A stretch of 64,000 bases of DNA, from positions 248,001-312,000 of the forward strand of contig NZ_CP084754.1 in the NCBI RefSeq assembly GCF_020535545.1, written 5' to 3'. Below the pieces are notes generated by a model. It saw only the letters and a program-made list of their open reading frames with translations. It was not told the DNA's origin and made no database searches. Positions within the stretch are counted from its first letter, which is position 1, and the number at the start of each line of letters is the position of its first letter. The stretch is from Roseateles sp. XES5 (GTDB lineage Bacteria > Pseudomonadota > Alphaproteobacteria > Rhizobiales > Rhizobiaceae). Below are positions 28,937 to 37,650 of this stretch, piece by piece. The position numbers and the translations under genes are program-made.

Positions 28937-30447
28937 GGGAGCACTCCTGCCATGGCGGAAATGAAACGGTTTTCGGAAAAGTCGGGCCGGGCGATCTCGC
29001 CGCCGGCCCGGCCGTTGACGAAGGGGATGACGCGGTCCGCGACCTCGGCGATTTCCATGAGGTCGGACGAGGTGACGATGATCGCCGCGCCCTGCGCCGC
29101 CAGCCGCCGGATCTGCGTATGGATTTCGCGCTTGGCGCCGATATCGACGCCCTCGGTTGGCTCGACGAAGATCATCAGGCTGTAGCGGGCATCCGCGCCG
29201 TAGAGCCACTTGCCGATGGAGACCTTCTGCTTGTTGCCGCCGCTGAGGTCCTTGACCATCTGGGCGCTGGAATGCGCCTTGACATTGAGCAGCGCCATGA
29301 CCGACGCGGCTTCGCGCCTCTCCCTTGCCGGCGACAGGACGCCGAGGCCGCCGACGGCGGCATGTGCGGGATGGACCATGGCAAGGTTTTCCCGCACCTC
29401 CCAGTCGGCGACGAGGGAATTTTCCATGCGCTGGTCGGGAATGAAGGCGACGCCCTGCTTCTGCATCCGGCGGGCATCGATGCGCCCGAGCGGCGCTCCC
29501 TTGAACAGGGCCTGGCCCGTGACGACGCCCTCGCCGGTATAGATCGAGCGGGCGAAGCCGAAATGCCCGGCGCCGGTCAGACCGATCATCCCGACGATCT
29601 CGCCCGCCCGGATGGCGAAGCGATCGACATGGACATTGCCGGCGCGCCAGCCCTCCGCCGCGAAGACCGTTTCGCCCGGCTGACGTTCGCGAGCGGCTTC
29701 GGTCTCCATTGCGGCGGGTTTGCCGGAGCGCTGCAGCATGTAGTCGACAAGCTGCGCCTCCGTCGTCTCGCCGGCCGGCCGGGTCGCGATATGGCGGCCG
29801 TCGCGCAGCACCGTGATGCGGTCGCTGAGCGCCTTCACCTCGGAGAGGAAATGGCTGATGAGCACGATGCCGATGCCGCGCGCCGGAAGCGACCGGATGA
29901 TCCGCCAGAGGTTTTCCTTCTCGCGTGACGGCAGGGTCGCCGTCGGCTCGTCGAGGATCAGCAGGCGGATATCGCTGCGCAGCGCCCGCACGATCTCGAT
30001 GACCTTCTGGTCGGCCATCGGCAGGCTTTCCACCGGCGCGTCGAGATCGATGGAAACGTCCGGAAACCATTGCGCCATGAGCGCGGCGGCGCGGCGCTTC
30101 AGCGTGCGCCTGTCGATGATGCCGAGTGCCAGGCGCGGCTCGTCACCGAGAAGAATGTTCTGCGCGGCGCTGAGGGCCGGCACGAGGCTGCCTTCCTGCG
30201 AGACATGTGCGATGCCCTTGCGCAGGGCATCGCCCGCGCTGGCCAGCGCCACCTCGGTTCCGTCGACCGAAATCCGGCCGGCGGTCGGCTGCTTCGAGCC
30301 GCCGAGAATGCTGACCAGCGTCGTCTTGCCGGCGCCGTTCTCGCCGATGAGGCCATGCACCTCGTCGAAGCGGAAATCGACGCTGACCCCGTCGAGCGCG
30401 CGCGTGCCGGGATATTGCATCACGATGTCGGATAGGCTGACGGACAT
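28933..30447 (-). CDS. Ribose-type ABC importer ATPase (two ABC domains)
   Basis: A 504-aa RbsA-family protein. The first ABC domain (about 3-240) has Walker A GENGAGKTT and Walker B LLILDEPTA. The second (about 255-500) is degenerate, as usual: no full Walker A, but LSGGNKQKVSIGKWL and FVEPTEGVDIGAKREI are present. It lies 67 bp after the binding-protein gene and overlaps the permease by 4 bp. It energises uptake of a sugar or polyol. Confidence 0.94.
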   Translation of the reverse strand: MSVSLSDIVMQYPGTRALDGVSVDFRFDEVHGLIGENGAGKTTLVSILGGSKQPTAGRISVDGTEVALASAGDALRKGIAHVSQEGSLVPALSAAQNILLGDEPRLALGIIDRRTLKRRAAALMAQWFPDVSIDLDAPVESLPMADQKVIEIVRALRSDIRLLILDEPTATLPSREKENLWRIIRSLPARGIGIVLISHFLSEVKALSDRITVLRDGRHIATRPAGETTEAQLVDYMLQRSGKPAAMETEAARERQPGETVFAAEGWRAGNVHVDRFAIRAGEIVGMIGLTGAGHFGFARSIYTGEGVVTGQALFKGAPLGRIDARRMQKQGVAFIPDQRMENSLVADWEVRENLAMVHPAHAAVGGLGVLSPARERREAASVMALLNVKAHSSAQMVKDLSGGNKQKVSIGKWLYGADARYSLMIFVEPTEGVDIGAKREIHTQIRRLAAQGAAIIVTSSDLMEIAEVADRVIPFVNGRAGGEIARPDFSENRFISAMAGVLP

Positions 30448-30514
30448 CCGTCTCTCCAGGAAACCTGTTCGTGAAAGGGTGCCGGCCCGCCGCGAAAGCG
30501 GGCCGGCCTGGCGG

Positions 30515-31462
30515 TCACTTGGGGAGGAAGTCCGCGCAGTTCTGCTTGGTGACGAGCGGGGCGTCCATGTAGACGGTCTTCGAGGGGATGACCTTGGCCG
30601 GGTCTTCCTTCTTTTCGACGATTGCCTCGATCCATTCGCCCGCCTGCGCGCCCATCTTCTCGAAGGGCTGGCTGACCGTCGCGATCATCAGGCTGTCCGG
30701 CTTGCAGACCTCGGCGACGGCATTCGGATGGCCGTCGATGCCGATGACCTTGACGTTCTTGAGCCCCGCGCCCTGGAGCACGTTGATGGCGGCCTGCGCC
30801 GGTTCGTCCCACGGCGCCCAGACGGCATTGATCTCTTCGCCGAAGCGGGACGCATAGTCCTGCATGGTCGAGGTCGTGTCCTCGAAGAAGGCGGTGTAGT
30901 CGATATTGTGCTCGGCCAGCACCTTCACGTCGGGATATTCCTTGAGGATCGTCTCCATGACGTCGCCGCGCTTGCGGGTGCCGTGGTGTTCGGCCATGCG
31001 CAGGAAGATGATGTTGCCCTTGCCGCCTAGTTCGTTCAGCAGATAGGGCGAAACGTCCGAGGACATGGCCCAGTTGTTGGTGGTGATGTCGACGAGCACG
31101 CCCGGAATGTAGCCGCTGTCGACCGTGATGACCGGGATATTCGCCTTGATCGCCGCATCGAGCGCCGCGCGCGAGGCGCGCAGGTCCGCCATGGTGATGA
31201 TGATGGCGTCGACGCCGCGCGAAGCCGCATCCTGAAGGTTCGAGGCCGTGCGCTCGCCCGAACCGCCGCTGTCGAGCAGGCTGACGTTCCAGTCCTTGCC
31301 CGTTTCCTTCAGCCACGCGTCGAAGCCGGCCTTGACGCGCTGCTCCGACTGGGCGGCGGCATTGGCATGCACCCAGGCCAGGTTCATCGCGCTGGCGCTG
31401 ACGGCAGACAACAGAAATCCTGCAGCGGCGGCGAGCGCCGCTTTCCTCCACATTCCAGACAT
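30515..31462 (-). CDS. Periplasmic sugar-binding protein (Peripla_BP_4)
   Basis: A 315-aa binding protein and the first gene of the ten-gene operon. ATG 31462 follows GGAGGAAAT and starts a signal peptide (WRKAALAAAAGFLLSAVSASA, cut near 25). The mature protein has the ribose-binding fold: SNLQDAASRGVDAIIITMADL, then PVITVDSGY and VIGIDGHPNAVAEV. The ligand cannot be predicted beyond a sugar, polyol or similar. Two inverted repeats between it and the divergent SorC gene are probable operators. Confidence 0.92.
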   Translation of the reverse strand: MSGMWRKAALAAAAGFLLSAVSASAMNLAWVHANAAAQSEQRVKAGFDAWLKETGKDWNVSLLDSGGSGERTASNLQDAASRGVDAIIITMADLRASRAALDAAIKANIPVITVDSGYIPGVLVDITTNNWAMSSDVSPYLLNELGGKGNIIFLRMAEHHGTRKRGDVMETILKEYPDVKVLAEHNIDYTAFFEDTTSTMQDYASRFGEEINAVWAPWDEPAQAAINVLQGAGLKNVKVIGIDGHPNAVAEVCKPDSLMIATVSQPFEKMGAQAGEWIEAIVEKKEDPAKVIPSKTVYMDAPLVTKQNCADFLPK

Positions 31463-31503
31463 GTGATTTCCTCCAATACGGATCGATGATTGACCCGTTC
31501 CCT

Positions 31504-31524
31504 CATTCGCGTTCAAAGCGAATG
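31504..31524. promoter_or_regulatory. Inverted repeat I in the SorC / ABC-operon divergent region
   Basis: CATTCGC (31504-31510) and GCGAATG (31518-31524) are perfect inverted repeats with a 7-nt spacer, 42 bp upstream of the binding-protein ATG. Together with repeat II it is a candidate operator for the neighbouring SorC regulator. Confidence 0.5.
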
Positions 31525-31547
31525 GGAAGAGTAGAATACGCACCGAG

Positions 31548-31574
31548 ACAAATGTCAAACAAAATTACATTTGT
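31548..31574. promoter_or_regulatory. Inverted repeat II: ACAAATGT-N11-ACATTTGT
   Basis: Two 8-bp arms at 31548-31555 and 31567-31574, perfectly inverted, end 18 bp before the SorC ATG. The TTTGTAC flank and AT-rich centre fit a SorC/DeoR-type operator covering the regulator's own promoter as well as the divergent ABC operon. Confidence 0.6.
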
Positions 31575-31591
31575 ACTCGAAAGGAAGAATC

Positions 31592-32566
31592 ATGCCCCTT
31601 GAAGACGACGAACTGATGATCCGCGCGGCCTGGTACTACTATGTCGGAGGCCTCAACCAGGAGATGACGGCCAACCGGCTCGGCCTGACCCGCGCGCGGG
31701 TCAACAAGATGCTGTCGGAGGCGCGGGAAAGCGGCCTCGTCAGCATCTCGATCGATCATCAGCGCGTTGGCGTGCTGCCCATCGAGGACATGCTCAGCCG
31801 CCGGTTCGGGCTGGATTTCTGCATCTCCACGCCGGCCTTCGGTTTCCACGACGCCTCGCCCGCCGACAGCGATATCCGCAAGCAGATCGCCTTCCGTGCG
31901 GTCGGCGTCGCTGCGGCCAACCATCTGAAGACGCTTCTGGCCGAGAACGAAACCATCACCATCGGAACCGGTTGGGGGCGAACGATCGAGCAGATGACGC
32001 TGCACCTTGCCGGCGTGCGTGCGCCGCATGCCCGCTTCATCTCGGTCATGGGGTCGCTGACCGCCAACAATGCCTACAATCCCTTCGAGGTGGTGCATAA
32101 CCTCGCCCGTCGCACCGGCGCGCAGGGCTTCTTCCTCCCGGTTCCCTTCATCGCCGACTCGGTCGAGGACAAGCGCGTCCTCCTGTCCCAGCGCTCCGTC
32201 GTGAAAGCGATGGAGATTGCCGAAACGGCGTCGGTCTGCATCATCAGCGCGGGCGAACTGACGGAGGAATCCCTGCTGCGCAGCCAGGGCATGATCAGCA
32301 AGGCGGAGCTCGAAAGCCTGCGCGCCGCCGGCGCGGTCGGCGATACGAACGGCATCTTCTTCGACCGGGACGGCCGGCAGGTGGATCACGACCTCAACCA
32401 GCGCACCATCGCGCTCGGCTTCGAGCAGTTGAAGACGCTGCCAGTGATCCTGCTGATCGCAGGCCAGGAAAAGGCGGAGGCTGCCAAGGCCCTGCTGCGC
32501 AGCGGCATCGTCAACGGCCTGATCATCGACGGCGATGCGGCGGAGGCCGTTTCGGCGCTCGGATAG
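31592..32566 (+). CDS. SorC/DeoR family sugar-binding transcriptional regulator
   Basis: A 324-aa regulator. The N-terminal HTH (about 8-55) reads WYYYVGGLNQEMTANRLGLTRARVNKML, with the typical MT..Q.A..L pattern changed to NQEMTANRL. The C-terminal sugar-phosphate-binding domain (about 60-320) has TIGTGWGRTIEQM, ISVMGSLTANNAYNPFE and GAVGDTNGIFFDRDG. It is divergent from the ten-gene operon and convergent with napC. Family members usually sense a phosphorylated intermediate of the pathway they control, here probably the product of the FGGY kinase. Confidence 0.93.
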   Translation: MPLEDDELMIRAAWYYYVGGLNQEMTANRLGLTRARVNKMLSEARESGLVSISIDHQRVGVLPIEDMLSRRFGLDFCISTPAFGFHDASPADSDIRKQIAFRAVGVAAANHLKTLLAENETITIGTGWGRTIEQMTLHLAGVRAPHARFISVMGSLTANNAYNPFEVVHNLARRTGAQGFFLPVPFIADSVEDKRVLLSQRSVVKAMEIAETASVCIISAGELTEESLLRSQGMISKAELESLRAAGAVGDTNGIFFDRDGRQVDHDLNQRTIALGFEQLKTLPVILLIAGQEKAEAAKALLRSGIVNGLIIDGDAAEAVSALG

Positions 32567-32648
32567 AGGCCGCGCTGGCGCACCGCGCAGACGTGGTCCG
32601 GCCGGCTTCGCCGGGGCGACGCTCCTGTAAACGCCAGGGACACGTGTC

Positions 32649-33359
32649 CTAGAACGTCGTCACGCCATGGGCGCTGGCGACGGCGCGCTGCAGATCGCCG
32701 ATCGCATCGTTCGAGGCGGCGGGCAGTTCCTGGCCTTCGAGATCTTTCGGCATCTTCCAGCCAGGCTCCACGCCCTCCATGTTCGGCAGCTCATGGGCGA
32801 TGCCCTTATGGCAGTCGATACAGGTCGCCTTGCCGGTGAGAAGGTATTTCGAGTGGATGTCGGCGGCGCGCTGGGTCTGCTTGGTGAAGTCCATGGCGAC
32901 GGCGGAATGGCAGTTGCGGCATTCCAGGCTGTCATTGGCTTTCAGGCGCGCCCATTCGTGTTTGGCCAGTTCCAGCCGCTTGTCGAGAAACTTTTCGCGC
33001 GTGTTGATCGTGCCGAAGATCTTGCCCCAGACCTCCTTGGAAGCCTGCATCTTGCGGGCGATCTTGTCGGTCCACTGGTGCGGCACGTGGCAATCCGGAC
33101 AGGAGGCGCGCACGCCGGAGCGATTGGTGAAATGCACCGTGTTCGTCAGCTCCTGATAGACGTTGTCGCGCATCTCGTGACAGGAGGTGCAGAACTTTTC
33201 CGTGTTGGTCAGTTCCAGCGCGGTGTTGAAGGCGCCCCAGAACATCACGCCGCCGACGAAGCCGCCAAGCGTCAGGAAGGCGAGGCTGAGGGTGGCCGCC
33301 GGCGTCGTCAGCACGGTCCAGACCCAGGCGATGAGGGACTTGATGCGCGCCATCATCAT
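32649..33359 (-). CDS. napC: NapC, tetraheme quinol dehydrogenase of periplasmic nitrate reduction
   Basis: A 236-aa NapC/NirT protein: one N-terminal membrane anchor (about 10-36) and a periplasmic domain with four c-type heme motifs (CTSCH, CPDCH, CRNCH, CIDCH). It oxidises quinol and reduces NapB/NapA. It is the last gene of napEFDABC and overlaps napB by ATGA; three ATG codons stand in a row at the start. A GGACACGTGTCC palindrome covers the stop codon. Confidence 0.97.
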   Translation of the reverse strand: MMMARIKSLIAWVWTVLTTPAATLSLAFLTLGGFVGGVMFWGAFNTALELTNTEKFCTSCHEMRDNVYQELTNTVHFTNRSGVRASCPDCHVPHQWTDKIARKMQASKEVWGKIFGTINTREKFLDKRLELAKHEWARLKANDSLECRNCHSAVAMDFTKQTQRAADIHSKYLLTGKATCIDCHKGIAHELPNMEGVEPGWKMPKDLEGQELPAASNDAIGDLQRAVASAHGVTTF

Positions 33360-33820
33360 TCGCTTCCCGCCTTGGTGACGCCAAGCTCGCTCATGTCCTT
33401 GAAGGTGTTGCCGACGAGCGGCTTGCGGTCGGCCTGCGGCACATGGCAGGCGGTGCAGAAATAGCGGCGCGGCGACACGTCGGCCAGCATCTGGCCCTCA
33501 CGCGTCATGTAGTGGGTGATGCTGATCATCGGCGCGCCGGCATCCTGCGAGAATTCACGCTTGTGGCAGGAAAGACAGCGGTTGGCATTGACCGAAAGCT
33601 GGTAGCCGTCGATCGAATGCGGGATGATCGGCGGCTGTTCGGGATAGGCGCGCATGCGCCTGATGTCGTCGATGACCCATTTGGGCAGCGGGTCGGCCGG
33701 CACCTCCTGCATCTTGTCCCCGTCCGGGCCGGAGAGCTGCGGCACCATCTGCGCCATGGCGCTGGTGGCGATGACGGCCGCGCTGAGCGCAGCCAGCACC
33801 CATCCTCTGTGGAGGGTCAT
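33356..33820 (-). CDS. napB: NapB, diheme cytochrome subunit of nitrate reductase
   Basis: A 154-aa periplasmic protein with a signal peptide ([22 protein letters not shown]) and two heme c motifs, CLSCH and CTACH. It passes electrons from NapC to NapA. ATG 33820 overlaps the napA stop by 4 bp and gives a proper signal peptide; longer in-frame upstream sequence belongs to napA. Confidence 0.97.
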   Translation of the reverse strand: MTLHRGWVLAALSAAVIATSAMAQMVPQLSGPDGDKMQEVPADPLPKWVIDDIRRMRAYPEQPPIIPHSIDGYQLSVNANRCLSCHKREFSQDAGAPMISITHYMTREGQMLADVSPRRYFCTACHVPQADRKPLVGNTFKDMSELGVTKAGSE

Positions 33821-36321
33821 GCGACGGGTTCGATCTTGACTGCGCATTTCTTGAAATCCGTCTGTTTCGAGATGGGATCGGTGGCGTCGAGCGTGACCTT
33901 GTTGATGAGCTGGCTGGCATCGAACCACGGCACGAAGATCACACCCGGCGGCATGCGGTTGCGCCCGCGGGTCTCGACGCGCGAGCGGATCTCGCCGCGC
34001 CGCGAGATGATGCGGATTTCCGAGCCCTGGTTGAGACCGCGCTTGCGGGCGTCGTCCGCGTTCATGAAGCAGCGCGCGCCGGGGAAGGCCTTGAAGAGTT
34101 CGGGCACACGCATCGTCATCGAGCCGGAATGCCAGTGTTCCAGCACGCGGCCGGTGACCAGCCAGGTATCGTATTCATCGTCGGGAGATTCGGCCGGCGG
34201 CTCGTAGGGCACGGCGATGATCGCGGCCTTGCCGTCCGCATTGCCATAGAACTTCACGCCCTCGCCGGGCTTCACATAGGGATCGTATCCCTCACGGTAG
34301 CGCCACAGCGTCTCCTTGCCGTCGACGACCGGCCAGCGCAGGCCGCGCACCTCGTGATAGGTGTCATAGGGTGCAAGGTCGTGGCCATGGCCGCGGCCGA
34401 AGGCGGCATATTCCTCGAACAGTCCCTTCTGGATGTAGAAGCCGAAATGCTGCGCCTCGTTGTTGGCGTGGTCGGGCTTGACCTCCGCGATGGGGAACTT
34501 CGCCACATCGCTTTCGGCGTAGAGCACCTGGTAGAGCGTCTTGCCCTTGTAGTCGGGATTGGCGGCCAGGATCTCCGCCGGCCAGACCTCGTCGGTGGTG
34601 AAGCGCTTGGAAAATTCGACGAGCTGCCAGAGGTCGGAGCGCGCCTCGCCGGGCGCCTGCACGAGCTGGTGCCAGACATGGGTGCGCCGTTCGGCATTGC
34701 CGTAGGCCCCCTCCTTCTCCACCCACATGGCGGCCGGCAGGACCAGGTCGGCGCTCATCGCGGTGATCGTCGGATAGGCGTCCGAGACGACGATGAAATT
34801 GTCCGGGTTGCGATAGCCCTGATAGGTCTCGTTGGCGGTGTTCGGCCCGGCCTGGACGTTGTTGTTGACCTGCACCCAGTAGAAATTGAGCTTGCCGTCC
34901 TTGAGCATCCGGTCCTGCTGAACCGCGTGATAGCCCGGCTTGTCCGGGATGATGCCGTGCGGAATGCGCCAGATTTCCTCCGCATGCTTGCGGTGTTCCG
35001 GGTTCGTCACCACCATGTCGGCCGGCAGGCGGTGGGCGAAAGTGCCGACCTCGCGCGCCGTACCGCAGGCGGACGGCTGGCCGGTCAGCGAGAACGGGCT
35101 GTTGCCGGGTTCGGAAATCTTGCCCGTCAGAAGGTGCAGGTTATAGACCATCTGGTTCGCCCAGACGCCGCGCACATGCTGGTTGAAGCCCATGGTCCAG
35201 AGCGACATGACCTTGCGGTCGGGATCGGCATAGAGCTCGGCGAGCTGCTTGAGGAAGCCGGCCTCGACGCCGGTCATCTCCACGGTCTTTTCCAGCGTGT
35301 ATTCGGCGACGAAGGCCTTGAAGGCCTCGTAGTCCATCGGCTCGGTCTTGCCGGGATCGGCGGAATTGGCGGCTTTCAGCTCGACCGGATTGTCCGGGCG
35401 CAGGCCGTAGCCGATATCGGTGACGCCGCGCACGAACTTCGTGTGATCGCGTACGAATGCCTCGTTCACCCGGCCGGACTGGATGATGTGATTGGCGATG
35501 TAGTTGAGGATGACGAGGTCCGTGCCCGGCTTGAAGACCATCGGAATGTCCGCGAGGTCCATGCTGCGATGGGTGAAGGTGGACAGCACCGCCACGCGCA
35601 CATGCTCGTTGCCAAGCCGCCGGTCGGCGATGCGCGTCCACAGGATCGGGTGCATCTCCGCCATGTTCGAGCCCCAGAGCACGAAGGCGTCGGCATGCTC
35701 GAAGTCGTCGTAGCAGCCCATCGGCTCGTCCATGCCGAAAGTCCGCATGAAGGCGACGGCGGCGGAGGCCATGCAGTGACGGGCGTTGGGGTCGAGATTG
35801 TTCGAACGGAAGCCGGCGCGCATCAGCTTGGTCGCGGCATAGCCCTCGAAAATCGTCCACTGGCCGGAGCCGAACATGCCGAGGGCCGTCGGCCCCTTCT
35901 CCTTCAGCACCTTCTTGGCCTGTTCGGCCATCACGTCGAAAGCCTCTTCCCAGGTGACCGGCTCGAATTCGCCGTCCTTGGCATAGGCGCCGTTGCGCTT
36001 GCGCAGGAGCGGCGTCGTCAGGCGGTCGGCGCCGTACATGATCTTGGACAGGAAGTAGCCCTTGATGCAGTTGAGGCCACGATTGACTTCGGCCTGCATG
36101 TCGCCATGGGTGGCGACGACCTTGCCTTCCTTGACGCCCACCATGACGCCGCAGCCCGTGCCGCAGAACCGGCAGGGCGCCTTGTCCCACTTGATCTCCA
36201 GCGCGCTCACCCCGCCCGGCACGGGCTGGGCGGCGGCGGGAAGCGTTATGCCGGCCGCCGCCGCCGCGACGCCCGCCGCCTGGGCCTTCAGGATGTCACG
36301 CCGCGTCAGTTCGCTGCCCAT
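33817..36321 (-). CDS. napA: NapA, periplasmic nitrate reductase catalytic subunit
   Basis: An 834-aa molybdopterin enzyme that reduces nitrate to nitrite in the periplasm. A twin-arginine signal ([12 protein letters not shown]) leads to cleavage near residue 32. The 4Fe-4S cysteines are 50, 53, 57 and 85, and the Mo ligand is Cys183 (RHCMAS). Length equals that of rhizobial NapA. ATG 36321 is chosen over 36348 for its GAGG and the direct TAT signal. It overlaps napD by 26 bp and napB by 4. Confidence 0.98.
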   Translation of the reverse strand: MGSELTRRDILKAQAAGVAAAAAGITLPAAAQPVPGGVSALEIKWDKAPCRFCGTGCGVMVGVKEGKVVATHGDMQAEVNRGLNCIKGYFLSKIMYGADRLTTPLLRKRNGAYAKDGEFEPVTWEEAFDVMAEQAKKVLKEKGPTALGMFGSGQWTIFEGYAATKLMRAGFRSNNLDPNARHCMASAAVAFMRTFGMDEPMGCYDDFEHADAFVLWGSNMAEMHPILWTRIADRRLGNEHVRVAVLSTFTHRSMDLADIPMVFKPGTDLVILNYIANHIIQSGRVNEAFVRDHTKFVRGVTDIGYGLRPDNPVELKAANSADPGKTEPMDYEAFKAFVAEYTLEKTVEMTGVEAGFLKQLAELYADPDRKVMSLWTMGFNQHVRGVWANQMVYNLHLLTGKISEPGNSPFSLTGQPSACGTAREVGTFAHRLPADMVVTNPEHRKHAEEIWRIPHGIIPDKPGYHAVQQDRMLKDGKLNFYWVQVNNNVQAGPNTANETYQGYRNPDNFIVVSDAYPTITAMSADLVLPAAMWVEKEGAYGNAERRTHVWHQLVQAPGEARSDLWQLVEFSKRFTTDEVWPAEILAANPDYKGKTLYQVLYAESDVAKFPIAEVKPDHANNEAQHFGFYIQKGLFEEYAAFGRGHGHDLAPYDTYHEVRGLRWPVVDGKETLWRYREGYDPYVKPGEGVKFYGNADGKAAIIAVPYEPPAESPDDEYDTWLVTGRVLEHWHSGSMTMRVPELFKAFPGARCFMNADDARKRGLNQGSEIRIISRRGEIRSRVETRGRNRMPPGVIFVPWFDASQLINKVTLDATDPISKQTDFKKCAVKIEPVA

Positions 36322-36580
36322 CAGCCTCGTTCCCTTCCAGTTCGACATGTTCGAAAACCATGTTTGCGGCAATGACCCCGTCGAGGATCGAGATGCGCAT
36401 CAGCGTATCCCCGAGCACGCCGGTCGACGGCCCCTCGATGACGACGACGATCTTGCCCTTGTCCGCGCCGTGCACTTCGACATTGTCGAAGCCGGCCAAT
36501 GCGGCCAGCACGCCATTGAGCGCCCCCGGCTTGGTGGCGATCACGGAACTGGAAATATGATGCTGCCGGAGGTCAGGCAT
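36296..36580 (-). CDS. napD: NapD, TAT-signal chaperone for NapA
   Basis: A 94-aa cytoplasmic Nap[23 protein letters not shown] and [36 protein letters not shown] are the family strands. It binds the NapA twin-arginine signal during cofactor loading. It overlaps napF by 8 bp and napA by 26 bp. Confidence 0.96.
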   Translation of the reverse strand: MPDLRQHHISSSVIATKPGALNGVLAALAGFDNVEVHGADKGKIVVVIEGPSTGVLGDTLMRISILDGVIAANMVFEHVELEGNEADGQRTDAA

Positions 36581-37076
36581 GGACGGCCTCCCTGTTTGCG
36601 GTCACGGCCGCGACTGCGCCGACGGGACAGACGGCAATGCAGGCGCCGCAACCCGTGCAGGCCTCGGCTATCAGTTCCGGCATGAACGGCCCGCCGCGCA
36701 CCGGGCGAAAACGGATCGCGCCGGTGGGACAGGCGTCCCGGCAGGCCTGACAGTCGACGCCCTGGAATGGCAGACAGGAGGCCGCGATGGCGGCGACATG
36801 ATCGAAACGATCGACGGGGGCGCCGGTGAAAACCGGCTCCGGACAGTGCGCCGCGCAGGCGCCGCAGAAGGTGCACTCCCCTGCCGTGAAATCGAGCACC
36901 GGCAGGCCGTCGACGAGGCTGACGATATGGGTCGGACAGTGCTCGACACAGGCGCCGCAGCCCGTGCAGGCGGCCAGCGCCGCCGCATCGACGCCGGGCG
37001 GGCGAATGGCGGCGGGGGAGTCGCGCCTGCCGCCCCTCAGAAAGTCCCGCCTCGAAACCGCCGCCTGCCGCTCCAT
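36573..37076 (-). CDS. napF: NapF, ferredoxin-type 4Fe-4S protein
   Basis: A 167-aa cytoplasmic iron-sulfur protein with four clusters: CTGCGACVEHCP, CTFCGACAAHCP, a CQACRDACP-type motif with an upstream Cys, and CTGCGACIAVCP. It aids NapA maturation. The N-terminus SRRDFLRGG looks like a TAT-type remnant, which is common in NapF. It lies 10 bp after napE. Confidence 0.95.
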   Translation of the reverse strand: MERQAAVSRRDFLRGGRRDSPAAIRPPGVDAAALAACTGCGACVEHCPTHIVSLVDGLPVLDFTAGECTFCGACAAHCPEPVFTGAPVDRFDHVAAIAASCLPFQGVDCQACRDACPTGAIRFRPVRGGPFMPELIAEACTGCGACIAVCPVGAVAAVTANREAVHA

Positions 37077-37086
37077 GGCCGCGCCC

Positions 37087-37278
37087 TCAATGGGCGGGCG
37101 GGCCGGGCGGCCCATAGATGATCTGGAACATCCACACCAGGAAACCGTAGCCCCCCACGACGCCGACGGCGACGATGGGCCAGATCCCGAACGCGAGGAT
37201 GAAGAAGGTGATCAGCTCACGGCGCCGGCTGGCCTTCGGCACCTGCGGCGGCAGAGGTTCTGTCGAGACTTCGGACAA
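37087..37278 (-). CDS. napE: NapE, small membrane protein of the nap operon
   Basis: A 63-aa NapE with one transmembrane helix (about 22-50, LITFFILAFGIWPIVAVGVVGGYGFLVWMFQIIYG) after a basic cytosolic end (KASRRR). It is the first gene of napEFDABC. Its role is unknown even in well-studied nap systems. Confidence 0.93.
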   Translation of the reverse strand: MSEVSTEPLPPQVPKASRRRELITFFILAFGIWPIVAVGVVGGYGFLVWMFQIIYGPPGPPAH

Positions 37279-37500
37279 GGCTGGCTTCCTCCGACGACAA
37301 GATCACAAGGCGCGATACTAGCACCGAAAGGCCGAAAATAAAGTAGAAAAAGCCGTGACAGCGACATCAAGGAAATACTTGTCAAATATCAATTATCGTT
37401 ATATCCGGAAAAATATAGAGATTGGAAAGTATTTCAAAAGGCGATCATAAAGAATACAGACAGATTGAATAAAACCGTCGTCGGCACCCGGAAATTTAGA
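37279..37500 (-). promoter_or_regulatory. AT-rich nap promoter region with FNR/FixK-like box
   Basis: This stretch is far more AT-rich than its surroundings. On the minus strand it holds TTGAT-ATTT-GACAA (37379-37392), which matches the FNR/FixK consensus TTGAT-N4-ATCAA at eight of ten bases. The centre lies about 107 bp before napE, fitting activation if transcription starts near 37344. No regulator gene for nap is in the window. The remainder to 37637 holds no gene I can support. Confidence 0.5.
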
Positions 37501-37620
37501 ACCTACTTAAATGAATGTGGCATCTCTACTCTGCGGCGCACGGCGCAGGAGACGGAGGCCAAGGCGTCCTTCTCGCGGATAGCGGCAGAGCCCGAGGCGG
37601 GGCACCTGCCCCGCCGGCCC

Positions 37621-37650
37621 TTCTGGATCTGGCCCTTCTAGATCTGGCGC
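37621..37650 (-). repeat. 15-bp tandem duplication carrying the stop of the siderophore reductase
   Basis: TTCTGGATCTGGCCC (37621-37635) is followed directly by TTCTAGATCTGGCGC. The two units differ at two bases. The TAG stop of the reductase gene comes from the G-to-A difference, so without it translation would run on. It is a small local duplication at the end of the gene. Confidence 0.6.

Noticed and set aside
32638..32649. GGACACGTGTCC palindrome at the napC stop
   Set aside because: Too short for a terminator and no T-run; no link to a known site.
34129..36375. 748-aa plus-strand open frame opposite napA
   Set aside because: Exact antisense of a certain napA; composition is that of a shadow frame.
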